From CAWBAT01 sp963810905 (GTDB taxonomy: Bacteria > Acidobacteriota > Terriglobia > Versatilivoradales > Versatilivoraceae): a DNA stretch of 64,000 nucleotides. Below, in pieces: positions 27,860 through 36,505 of this stretch. Within the stretch, counting starts at the first letter, position 1. The number at the start of each line of letters is the position of its first letter. The DNA lies in assembly GCA_963810905.1 (NCBI GenBank), contig CAWEPG010000005.1, forward strand, positions 1 through 64,000, given 5' to 3'. The notes beneath the pieces are model-generated. The model was not told the DNA's origin and searched no databases. It saw only the letters and a program-made list of their open reading frames with translations. Made by a program: the position numbers and the translations under genes.

Positions 27860-29164
27860 CTACGGCTTTACTAATGACCCATCGATTTGTCGAACATTCA
27901 TCCAGCCGGGCTCCGTTGGTGGATACGGAATCGGATACTTTTTGGCCATTTCTTCGTCGAGATCGATCCCAAGTCCCGGCTTATCGTTGCCGTAGAGATA
28001 GCCTCCCTTTATCTCTGCTGTGCCCGGCATCATTTCATAGACCAAGGGAGGAAAATGGTTTCCCTCTTGGATGCCAAAACTAGGAATGTTCATATCGATA
28101 TGATAGGCGGCCAACTGGTTCACAGGGTCATTGTCTCCCCCTTCCTGCCAGGCTGTGCGAACTCCAAATGCCTCACAAAGAGTCGCCACTTTCTTGGTTG
28201 GAGTGATACCCCCGATGGCTGAGACCCGGCACCGAATGAAATCAATCAATCGTTCAGAGATGAGGGGGGTCCATTCCAATGGATTCGTAAATAACTCACC
28301 CATCGCCATTGGAGTAGTCGTGACTTTGCGAATAAGTCTGAACCATTCGATCTGTTCCGGAGGCAGAATGTCTTCCACAAAAAACAATCGATAGGGCTCC
28401 ATTTGCTTTGCAAACTCTCTGGCCACGGTGGGAGTCAAGTGTTCATGGACATCGTGGAGTAGTTTGACATCCCAGCCGAGTTGAGTCCGAAGATGCGCGA
28501 ACAATTTAGGGATTGTCTCCAAGTAGATATCCTCGTCAAAGGCAGGTCCGGCATACCCACCGGTGACACGACTGCCCGTCCCTTCGGGCACAAACCCTCC
28601 ACCGCCATAGCCTCCCATCTGGGCGCGGATATGGCGATACCCTTCCTCCATATATCTTCGAACGTTGTCCTCCACTTCTTTGGGATCGCGGCCATCTGCA
28701 TGCGCATAACAGGGAACGGCATCACGCACTTTTCCTCCGAGGAGTTCGTACAGAGGCATCCCTGCTCTCTTGCCTTTGATATCCCACAACGCCATATCGA
28801 GGCCGCTCAAGACATTGTTCGTCACGCTGCTGTTCCGCCAAATCGAATGGAGGTTGGTTTCCTGCCATAGCTCTTCAATGGCATCCGCCCTTTTTCCAAT
28901 CCAAAAAGGCGCCATGTGCTTTCTAATGGATTCGGCAACGGCAAAGGCCTGGTAGGCATGGCTCGCCGAACCGATGCCATAAAGACCTGGCTCGCTGGTA
29001 ATGATTTTGACAAAAATCCAGGGGTAAAGTTTTCCTGGGCTGGTGGTTACGACTTGCACGTCTTTGATAGTCAAAGGTGGCAAACCGCGTGTCCGTTCAG
29101 CATAAAGTTCAGCCGCAGCCAGCGGCATAGCTAGTAATCCTTTCAAGAGTTCTCGTCGCTGCAT
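27860..29164 (-). CDS. D-mannonate dehydratase-like enolase superfamily protein
   Basis: The start is M at 29164 (MQRRELLKGLLAMPLAAA), placed behind GGAGG at about 29170. It gives a 434-residue enzyme with a twin-arginine-like leader (RRELLKG), so export is likely, which is unusual for the family. The enolase-barrel metal ligands are plausible in LLHDVHEHLT, FFVEDILPPEQ and MAMGELFTNP. The ManD-like end is AWQEGGDNDPVNQLAAYHID. ManD members dehydrate D-mannonate or D-gluconate, while others in the subgroup have unknown substrates. The gene lies between the methyltransferase operon and a GH38-like gene in the same orientation. Confidence 0.85.
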   Translation of the reverse strand: MQRRELLKGLLAMPLAAAELYAERTRGLPPLTIKDVQVVTTSPGKLYPWIFVKIITSEPGLYGIGSASHAYQAFAVAESIRKHMAPFWIGKRADAIEELWQETNLHSIWRNSSVTNNVLSGLDMALWDIKGKRAGMPLYELLGGKVRDAVPCYAHADGRDPKEVEDNVRRYMEEGYRHIRAQMGGYGGGGFVPEGTGSRVTGGYAGPAFDEDIYLETIPKLFAHLRTQLGWDVKLLHDVHEHLTPTVAREFAKQMEPYRLFFVEDILPPEQIEWFRLIRKVTTTPMAMGELFTNPLEWTPLISERLIDFIRCRVSAIGGITPTKKVATLCEAFGVRTAWQEGGDNDPVNQLAAYHIDMNIPSFGIQEGNHFPPLVYEMMPGTAEIKGGYLYGNDKPGLGIDLDEEMAKKYPIPYPPTEPGWMNVRQIDGSLVKP

Positions 29165-29323
29165 GAAACCTCCTTTACCCGTTAACAAAATTGAAGAATC
29201 CAATGGCTAGCAAAACGCGGACACAGCGACTGTATCGCCCACCCTGTTTTTTTCTGTCCACAAGTTATCTTAATGTAGCCGAGGGTTCTCAAAGTGATTC
29301 TGATTAACACATCTGGGTATCGA

Positions 29324-32300
29324 CTATACTGCCAGCTTAATCGTTACGATCTCCCAGGGCGCCACCTTCAACTCCAGCGAACCATCCGGCTTTACCGGCA
29401 AAGCTTCCGGTTCTTCCTCAATCAAATTAGTTTTCCAAGCCTGTTTGATGGCCTTAAACAAAAGCACTTTGGCAATTGCCTGACGGCCCTCGGCTTCATA
29501 GAAACGAATAACCACATCCTCATCGTCCTCACTTTTCTTCATGGCGGTCAAAATGAGATTGGATGGTGACAATTTAAGAAATTCTCTGGAATGAGGGAGA
29601 GTTCTACCTGCTGCACTACTTCCCGTAGCCCCCAAAAAGGCCACGAGGGGATAATTGAATTCAATTCCTTCACGATAACGCAGACGCCAGTTGCCTCGAT
29701 GCGGTAGCAGAGCCATCTGATAGCGGTGATTTCCCTCTACCTTAAACCAGTACTCGGGATTCCAAGCAATGCTCTTTCGAGTGGATAACAACACATGCTG
29801 CAATACCAGGTAGGGCACGGGATCTGTCGTTTCATCCCGAAAAAGATGAACCGTGCTGTCGGAGGCCAGCAAGCAGCCAAATCCCTGATAACCGGACGAG
29901 GAAGCATCGATCCAGTTGATGGCTTCCCGAAACGGAAGCGGTTTGTCTCCACCGTAGATCTCCTTCCTCCATTGTGTATCTGGACTGAGGGGGAGTGATG
30001 AGAAGTCCGCTTCATCTTTCCCCATCTCGATAGTACCAAAAGGGGCTTCATATGAAAGGCGGTTCATTTCGGAAGACATCGGAAAGGCAATTCTCAGTTC
30101 CCGTTCCTTTTGTCCGTCCCACTTTAATACCTCAATCTCAATGTCCACCCGGTTGAGAAGCGCGTACAGATGAAAAGACTGCCGCAGCAGGAAGTGCTTG
30201 AATTGCGATTCACTGACCGCCGTAGTCCTCACTGGGCCTCGTGAGAGGGTCCACTGGTTGAAGGGATGATTACTGGTCTTATCAAAATTTTCCATCGTCA
30301 CGTTCTCGACGTCATCCCAAGCTAAACCCGGTGCAGTGAATTGCAAGATCTCGCCACCAAAAAATTTGTCCGTGCGCAGAATCTCTTGTTTGAGCCGCTT
30401 ATCGTAAAGGCTTTTCAAGCCTCCAGCCCCGAAAACTAATCGCAGGAATTCGTTTTCCAGAATGTCGCCCGAAAGCCGCTCTTCGGACGGCAACGGTGCC
30501 GAGGAAGACTCCAGGTAAAAAGTCCGGTATCCTACCGAAGGCACTGCATCGGCGACAAAGAGGACATCCGCCGACTGGGTGTCCGGGCTTTTGGTTAGTT
30601 GAAAAGGAACTTCACGTCCGCCCTCGTCACGGAGAATGAAAGATGGCCACCCAGAGGGCTTTTCGAAGTGCATGCGGACAACATCTGTCCGAGTCCATGA
30701 TACCGGGTTAAACACCACCAGCGGCAATTGATTACTAGCATTCCCATGCCAGAGAACACTCCGTACAGTCTTTGACCCGGCCTCTGCCAGGACCTTGTCA
30801 GCAAGCTGCCTGGACTTCTGATAAGATTCCGCATAGACCGCATCCGTCAGAAGGCCGCGGTTCCCACCCCATCCGTGATCAGGCCAACAATTGGCCTGCC
30901 AGACTTCATCGAGGGCTTTTTGGGGATACGCATCCCATCCTTCCGCGAGACCGAGGCCTGCCAATAACCGCTCCGCCGTAAGTAAGCGGTTGTGCCCTTG
31001 CCGACCTGCCAGGAGCGCCTCTCGATTTGCCGGTTCATCATAATAAACCCAATTCAGCGGCCATTCGCCCTTGACGGTTTCAATGTTGAGGTCATGGGTT
31101 GAGACCTCTTCTAAAATCTCTGTGGGTTCGACAAATTTGAGCTTTGGGGGACTGATCTGCTGTTCAGGTTTTCCCGCATAGTGCGAGTTCCATAGAGCAG
31201 CAAACTGATTCATCGCTTCGTTTTGCTTATGAACGTACGGAATCAAATCGTTTGGTGGAGGGAGATAGTCACCATTGAAGTCATAAATGAAGATCGGAGG
31301 CAAGCGGCGTGGTGCGTAATAGTCTTCCCTTAAGGCCGCCAGGCCAAGCCAACCTTTATTTCTCTTGGGATTCAGCAGCTTTTTGGGATCGGCGTAACGA
31401 AATGCAAAAACAAATACGTTGGTACCATCGAGACCCTCCCAGTTATAGAAACCCCAGGGGAAACGTCCTTGAATCACGTATTTAACGCCGGCTTTCCGGA
31501 GAATCTGGGGCATCTGGATGGTCATGGATGGAGGATCGGTCTTGAAATAATAAATCGAGTCCGCACCCGGAAAGTTTTTCTTCAGCCAGCGCCGACCTAG
31601 ATAGAATTGGCGAACTAGTTTCTCAGGGCCCACGTGGACTTCCTGACACTGCACATAACTTGCTCCCCAGGTGAATCGCCTTTCTTTCATGAGTAGGGCC
31701 ATCTCTTCCCGTTTTTCTGGATGACGTTCCAGAAATTCCCTCAAATAGACAACCGATTCCATTGAGTAGCGAAAATCCGGATTCTCCTTAAGAAGCGCCA
31801 TAGCAGGAAGAATGAGCTCCGCAGAGCGGTAATCCGCAGTGACCGCCTGCGTATCCAGCCAGCCCAGGTCATTGTGGTTCGTACAAAGAAAATTGAAGGT
31901 GCCCTTCTCAAAGTAGGACCGGTATGCAGCGACTTTTAATCGCCGTGTCTTTTGAACAACCTGGCTGATAAATTTGAATTCTAAGATTTCATCTTCAAAG
32001 GGTGCGGGGATCCAGATATCATGATTCGTCACGGATTGCGCAGGAATGTTATTGAGAGCCATGGTAGCCAACACCTGACCCAGCCGGGACACTTGCAGCT
32101 TCCCGTCGGGGATTTTGCCTCCTGGATTCACAAATTCTAAGGTTGCTCCCTGAACGGGCTTCCCATCGTGAACCTCGTACATTTCGTAAACCGTGAGATC
32201 AAAGCCGACAACGTGGGCATACGGGAAGATCCTGATTTTACCCAGGCCCGTGCCGCGCTTTTCCGACTCCTGCCAGACATCCTGTATCAAAATCCGAACC

Positions 32301-32809
32301 GATTTCGTTTTTTCTTCCTGCGGGAGAGTGATGATATGAAAGTAAGGGGCCTGGGGGAGTTCTGCATTCCCTTGAGCCCCACTGGAAAGTGAATATGCGA
32401 TCCGCCTCGGTGTTGCCATGAGGCCACCTCGCATATAAGGATCTAACACAATGTCATAAGGGAGTGGTCGGGGAAGCAGCCAGATTTCGCGCACTGGACG
32501 GGCTTCGCCAAAACTAATCTCGATCCATGCTCCATCAGACTCCGTGTCAGTTTCCCAACTTGTCTGAAGAATGTCTCCGAAGACATTATTGGGCTCAAAT
32601 CCCCAGGGCGGGTTCTCTACAAAAGATGAGGTCTTAACCGATGCGCCTAGCGTATCATCTGCCCAATTTGGGTTTTCTACGCGGGTCTCCTTTTCGCCTT
32701 CATCAGCCAGAAGCCTGCTTCCCGTTTGCCAGTGATTGAGGCTCCTCCCCACAGTCCATGAAATCGCGGCGGCTCCGCCGGTTTCCAAAAACTTTCTGCG
32801 ATCCATCAT
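29324..32809 (-). CDS. GH38-like (alpha-mannosidase family) exported protein
   Basis: A 1161-residue protein. The start M at 32809 is chosen because AGGAGG sits 7 bases upstream. The leader MMDRRKFLETGGAAAIS is twin-arginine-like. An N-terminal beta-sandwich region is followed by a GH38 barrel. The barrel carries NHNDLGWLDT (the zinc-binding His/Asp motif) and the nucleophile region YYFKTDPPSMTIQMPQIL. That second motif departs from the common D-x-F-G-H form, so activity on mannosides is unproven. The C-terminal galactose-mutarotase-like domain continues to the end. Transcription is to the left, in the same direction as the enolase-like gene. Confidence 0.78.
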   Translation of the reverse strand: MMDRRKFLETGGAAAISWTVGRSLNHWQTGSRLLADEGEKETRVENPNWADDTLGASVKTSSFVENPPWGFEPNNVFGDILQTSWETDTESDGAWIEISFGEARPVREIWLLPRPLPYDIVLDPYMRGGLMATPRRIAYSLSSGAQGNAELPQAPYFHIITLPQEEKTKSVRILIQDVWQESEKRGTGLGKIRIFPYAHVVGFDLTVYEMYEVHDGKPVQGATLEFVNPGGKIPDGKLQVSRLGQVLATMALNNIPAQSVTNHDIWIPAPFEDEILEFKFISQVVQKTRRLKVAAYRSYFEKGTFNFLCTNHNDLGWLDTQAVTADYRSAELILPAMALLKENPDFRYSMESVVYLREFLERHPEKREEMALLMKERRFTWGASYVQCQEVHVGPEKLVRQFYLGRRWLKKNFPGADSIYYFKTDPPSMTIQMPQILRKAGVKYVIQGRFPWGFYNWEGLDGTNVFVFAFRYADPKKLLNPKRNKGWLGLAALREDYYAPRRLPPIFIYDFNGDYLPPPNDLIPYVHKQNEAMNQFAALWNSHYAGKPEQQISPPKLKFVEPTEILEEVSTHDLNIETVKGEWPLNWVYYDEPANREALLAGRQGHNRLLTAERLLAGLGLAEGWDAYPQKALDEVWQANCWPDHGWGGNRGLLTDAVYAESYQKSRQLADKVLAEAGSKTVRSVLWHGNASNQLPLVVFNPVSWTRTDVVRMHFEKPSGWPSFILRDEGGREVPFQLTKSPDTQSADVLFVADAVPSVGYRTFYLESSSAPLPSEERLSGDILENEFLRLVFGAGGLKSLYDKRLKQEILRTDKFFGGEILQFTAPGLAWDDVENVTMENFDKTSNHPFNQWTLSRGPVRTTAVSESQFKHFLLRQSFHLYALLNRVDIEIEVLKWDGQKERELRIAFPMSSEMNRLSYEAPFGTIEMGKDEADFSSLPLSPDTQWRKEIYGGDKPLPFREAINWIDASSSGYQGFGCLLASDSTVHLFRDETTDPVPYLVLQHVLLSTRKSIAWNPEYWFKVEGNHRYQMALLPHRGNWRLRYREGIEFNYPLVAFLGATGSSAAGRTLPHSREFLKLSPSNLILTAMKKSEDDEDVVIRFYEAEGRQAIAKVLLFKAIKQAWKTNLIEEEPEALPVKPDGSLELKVAPWEIVTIKLAV

Positions 32810-33300
32810 TGCAGTCCCTCCTCGTAACAATCTTTATTTAACAATACGAAGTCCATAAGAAATCTCAAAGGAACTCCTTGTCACATCCTTTGAATTAATC
32901 GCCTGGTGAAGTTAAACTTGCTGCGTGCTACAAAATTAACAAGGGGGATAAGTCAATTATCGAAACCAATGATGCGCTAACCCAACTCTGCATTGTGAGT
33001 CGATTTAGCAGCATTTAGAGAAGGGGCCCTTCAGAATATGTGGCGTGGAATTGTATTGTGAACCCGCGCTTAATAGCTCAATCCGCGGTTTCCGCGTCAG
33101 ATAAGCTGTGCGGTCTGTGCAAGAGGGGAATGAAGGATGGAAATGCACAAACCAACCCATGCTCACCGGAAGTTGGAAAAGCGGACGGGGGCCTGGATTG
33201 GTGAAGAACCCAGACATCTTCCGGATGGAAGTTCCGAAAGACGGCACCCATTGGTACACCTTCATCGAAGGCCGATATGCGCTTCAATAAATGTTTTCTC
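32810..33300. other. Intergenic region between GH38-like gene and XRE regulator gene
   Basis: No supported gene. It should contain the promoter of the GH38-like gene (minus). The XRE regulator gene ends just to the right. Several overlapping short frames on both strands are mutually inconsistent and look like chance openings. I see nothing else. Confidence 0.3.
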
Positions 33301-33777
33301 TTATTTGCGAGTCGGAATAAGGGAAAGCCTTCTAAGCAAGTCATTTTCTTTCTTGATGGCGGGAGAGCGCAATAAGGAAAGCAATAACAACTCGAGCAAC
33401 TCTTGAACCTTCTTGTCGCTGAACTGGATGATGAAGTTCGACAGCCGCAAGAGCCGGATTTGCCTTGCCGAGTAACCCTCCACGTGAAACTTTTGTCCTT
33501 TGCGCCCTGTCCCGTAGATAAGATCCGCCACACACCGTCCACTGAGGCTCACTGGACATTGTCCCTGAAAGCGCTTCCGTTCATCATAGCCAAAGAAGTC
33601 AACCAAGTTGACTTGCAGGGCCTCGGCAATTTTGTGGAGAGTTGTAAATGAGGGTTCAATGCGGTTGTTCTCAATCCTGGACAAATAAGAGACAGCCAAT
33701 CCGCTTTTGCGGGAGATCTCGAGTTGTGTCAGATTCCTGGATTGTCGGATTTCACAAATTCGATTGCCTAAGCTCAT
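33301..33777 (-). CDS. XRE-family transcriptional regulator
   Basis: A 158-residue protein. The start M at 33777 (MSLGNRICEIRQSRNLTQLE) follows AGGAG. The helix-turn-helix lies at residues 3-58 and ends in SYLSRIENNRIEPSFTTLHK. The C-terminal region contains a putative Cys pair (around GQCPVSLSGRCVADLIYG) and a helical end. It may sense a ligand or redox state and repress or activate nearby genes, for instance the downstream GH38 gene. The same orientation makes co-transcription possible. Target operators are not visible by eye. Confidence 0.82.
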   Translation of the reverse strand: MSLGNRICEIRQSRNLTQLEISRKSGLAVSYLSRIENNRIEPSFTTLHKIAEALQVNLVDFFGYDERKRFQGQCPVSLSGRCVADLIYGTGRKGQKFHVEGYSARQIRLLRLSNFIIQFSDKKVQELLELLLLSLLRSPAIKKENDLLRRLSLIPTRK

Positions 33778-33838
33778 GAAACTCTCCTGGAATACATGGG
33801 GTAGTGGCAAGGCATTCGATCGAAGGCTTGGCCCCTAC

Positions 33839-34915
33839 CTAGATAAGGTGAAGCGGAGAACGCTTTGCTGGAGAGCGCTTCAGGTGAAGTTGGTCAAAAT
33901 AGGCTAAAGAGATAATGAGCAGGTGATGATGAAACAAGCTCTGTAACGCGATCCAGCTATTTTGCAATTGCTCTTTATCCGGAATAACCTGCACTAACTT
34001 GGCCATCAAACACTTTTCATAAAGATGCACGGCATGAAGCATAAGAGAAAAGGGAACCTCCGCGGTCGCTAAATTGCGGCCAGCATCCGTCACCATCTGG
34101 TCATATCTATCCAGGCGCTCATCCTCGAAGGCAAAGATCGGTGGTGTTATTCCAAGAGCTTCAATCGGTCCGCGGATCAAGTCGGTGTATCTTCCACCAA
34201 ACTCCGACACTTTATCGAGCCAGCGTTTTTGCATGTCTGCCAGATGCGGTCTGAGATGCTGGAGAGCTAGAGCGATCGCCTGTTTCTCCCCTTCTGAAAA
34301 CCCGCTCAAGATATTCTCGCGTGAAATTGGCAAATCTATCGCGCCAAAATCCTGTTTGGCCGGGTCGACCTCCAGGTAGTCGATTTTGGCCGACTCCCAG
34401 AGGATTTCAATATGCGGGATGTTGCGACGTGAAGGAGACTTGTCTTCTTCCTTCAGATAAGACATCGGATCCTCTAGTTGGCGGATGATCCGCACAATAT
34501 CCACGAGTTGTCCAGCCACCAGGTCTTTGATCAACTGCACTCCCAGGGCGGCCGCAAGCCGACCCGTCAGAAAATCCTTCGCTTCATAATGAATGATGTA
34601 AATACTGCTGACGAGATCACTTTCTGTCCTCCGTCTTGTCCACCCACGATAGATTCGTCGCGTGCGGTCTGCCAAGTGCTCGAGCTCGAGCAGCACGTGC
34701 TCCAGAACATGCGCAAAGTCCGTGCCTTTCCGCATCTCCTTGACGAACCCGCCGTCCTCACCGGCTATACACCGATGCGACATCAGACTCGGGATTAATT
34801 GAAGCAGTCTCTCAGTGAAGCTCGGGAGGTCCCTGGTGGTCAGTGAGGCAAGATTCCCAACGTCCACTTCCACTTCATAAATGGAAATGCGGGAGTTGAC
34901 GATTTGGAGCGTCAT
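33839..34915 (-). CDS. Orphan cyanophycin-synthetase N-terminal domain protein
   Basis: This 358-residue protein combines two parts. The first 90 residues match the N-terminal domain of cyanophycin synthetase CphA: IYEVEVDVGNLAS, then LIPSLMSHRC, EDGGFVKEMRKGTDFAHVLE and HVLLELEHLAD. The remaining about 260 residues are helical and charged, with no ATP-grasp (GxGxG, DNEMS) or Mur-ligase domains. So this is not an amino-acid polymerising CphA. The standalone N-domain, which normally recruits the primer or substrate, appears here to be reused. A small protein gene, 71 residues, lies 167 bases upstream on the same strand. Function is unknown; the N-domain assignment is by pattern recognition. 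Confidence 0.65.
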   Translation of the reverse strand: MTLQIVNSRISIYEVEVDVGNLASLTTRDLPSFTERLLQLIPSLMSHRCIAGEDGGFVKEMRKGTDFAHVLEHVLLELEHLADRTRRIYRGWTRRRTESDLVSSIYIIHYEAKDFLTGRLAAALGVQLIKDLVAGQLVDIVRIIRQLEDPMSYLKEEDKSPSRRNIPHIEILWESAKIDYLEVDPAKQDFGAIDLPISRENILSGFSEGEKQAIALALQHLRPHLADMQKRWLDKVSEFGGRYTDLIRGPIEALGITPPIFAFEDERLDRYDQMVTDAGRNLATAEVPFSLMLHAVHLYEKCLMAKLVQVIPDKEQLQNSWIALQSLFHHHLLIISLAYFDQLHLKRSPAKRSPLHLI

Positions 34916-35082
34916 GAATGTGTGAGAGTGACGTCTTCTTCCCTGTAAATGAGTGTTGCGCTTTCAATAGACTCGAAAGCGGTTATGTTGAATCCCTACA
35001 ACCTAGAGACCCGGGGAGTTGAAACTTATTGAGGGGACTAGCTGAGCGCCTCGCAACATCTTCTTTCTCTAAAGGCTGCGGA

Positions 35083-35298
35083 TTAAAGAGTATCCTTCCG
35101 AATCTTCTCAGCCAAAACGGCGAGATAGTCCTTGATCAGCAAACGGGCATCCTCAATGTCGAATGGCTTTCCTTTCACTCTCTCCAGAGTCTTGGTGATC
35201 ATTGGATCAGACCACAGGTAGGGATTGTTCAAAAGGCCGATGACCGACTCCTTGGTGTGATCAAACACCGGTTTGAAATACTCAGGGATTGTAACCAT
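35083..35298 (-). CDS. Small hypothetical protein
   Basis: A 71-residue protein behind AGGAGG, so translation is well supported. It begins MVTIPEYFKPVFDHTKESVI and appears mainly helical, soluble, and rich in Lys and Asp. No family is recognised. It shares a strand and probable transcript with the cyanophycin-synthetase N-domain gene, 167 bases downstream, so a common function is possible. Confidence 0.55.
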   Translation of the reverse strand: MVTIPEYFKPVFDHTKESVIGLLNNPYLWSDPMITKTLERVKGKPFDIEDARLLIKDYLAVLAEKIRKDTL

Positions 35299-35567
35299 GA
35301 TCTCTTCCTCCTGTTTCTAAAACGCTGCCAGGGAAGAAGACGTCATCCAAATTCATTAATGACTATTCCGATCCAACTTAAACTTTCTGTCAAGGAAAAT
35401 TGTATTCTTTTAGACTATTGACACATGTGTAAATACTCAATCTCAGGCTGTCCCTTCCCGCTACTGAGGCATTACGGTGTTTACCCCCTTTTTTCTTGCC
35501 TTATGGGCTCAATCCGTTCTAAGTATTCAGGGTCCTTCTGAAAAATATCTTTATGGAGACTTAGACG

Positions 35568-36443
35568 ATGAAACGATCCAAAAGAACAGGGAACAACCGG
35601 CTGCCTTTTGCCTTCGGCTTTGCATGGCGGCATTGGCGCTACGTTACAGCCTCGAGCCTAGGCGCAATTTCTTTGGCTATTCTTTTAACTTCGATCGTCC
35701 CCCTAGCTACTAATGCCGGGACAGGGAAGAAGAAGCCCAAGCTAGAACCTGGGTTCACGTCTCTTTTTAACGGGAAAGATCTCAAGGGATGGCACAAGAA
35801 TCCTGCCAAAATCCATCATGGAACCGGAGGGCTCTGGACAGTTGAAGATGGTGCGATTCTCGGGCAACAGGATCCTCCAGGCAGCGGAAACGGAGGAATA
35901 CTGCTAACGGACAAAAAGTTTGGAAACTTCGAAGTTATCTTTGAGGTCAACCCAACGTGGGGAATGGACTCCGGTTTTTTTCTACGCAGCACTGAGCAGG
36001 GCCAATGCTACCAAATCATGGTGGATTACTACGCAAACGGAAACGTGGGAGAGATTTACCGTGAAAGACTCGACGGGATGACCAACCGCACATTCATGCT
36101 CGAAGGGGTCTTTGCTGATGAATTGAAGAAAACCCTGATTGGCGTGAACGCGATCCCAGCTCCTAAGAACGACAAAGGTCAGGGTGGACCTCCTTTTTTC
36201 AAGCTCGAGGATTGGCCTCGCATTTGGATGGTCAATGAATGGAACACAGTTCGGGCTCGGGTCGAAGGGAACCCGCCAAACATCGTTACATATATTAACG
36301 GGACACTAATCACTAAGTATACGAGCGAAAAGAAGTTTGAAGGGATCCTGGAAGACCGTGGCTACCTGGCGTTACAAGTTCACGGGGGAGAACCCGGCAA
36401 GAAGCAGGTTCGTTATCGGAATATTCAGATCAAGGAACTATAA
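35568..36443 (+). CDS. DUF1080 family secreted protein
   Basis: A 291-residue protein with a basic N-terminus and a hydrophobic stretch at about residues 27-48, consistent with export or a membrane anchor. The DUF1080 jelly-roll has FTSLFNGKDLKGWHKNP at the start, GSGNGGILLTDKKFGNFEV, and RYRNIQIKEL at the end. It shares the fold with the protein at 21.2 kb but is larger, with an insertion rich in Gly/Pro. A role in 3-keto-glycoside hydrolysis is inferred from the family and the carbohydrate setting. Confidence 0.82.
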   Translation: MKRSKRTGNNRLPFAFGFAWRHWRYVTASSLGAISLAILLTSIVPLATNAGTGKKKPKLEPGFTSLFNGKDLKGWHKNPAKIHHGTGGLWTVEDGAILGQQDPPGSGNGGILLTDKKFGNFEVIFEVNPTWGMDSGFFLRSTEQGQCYQIMVDYYANGNVGEIYRERLDGMTNRTFMLEGVFADELKKTLIGVNAIPAPKNDKGQGGPPFFKLEDWPRIWMVNEWNTVRARVEGNPPNIVTYINGTLITKYTSEKKFEGILEDRGYLALQVHGGEPGKKQVRYRNIQIKEL

Positions 36444-36505
36444 ATTTCTGAAAGCGTGGGCATCCTCCCCGCCGCGGCCTCCAGGACGCGTGTGTGCCTC
36501 AAGAG

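Noticed and set aside
33005..33542. Several overlapping short frames on both strands
   Set aside because: They overlap each other and the XRE regulator, have Ser/Arg-rich composition, and show no family.
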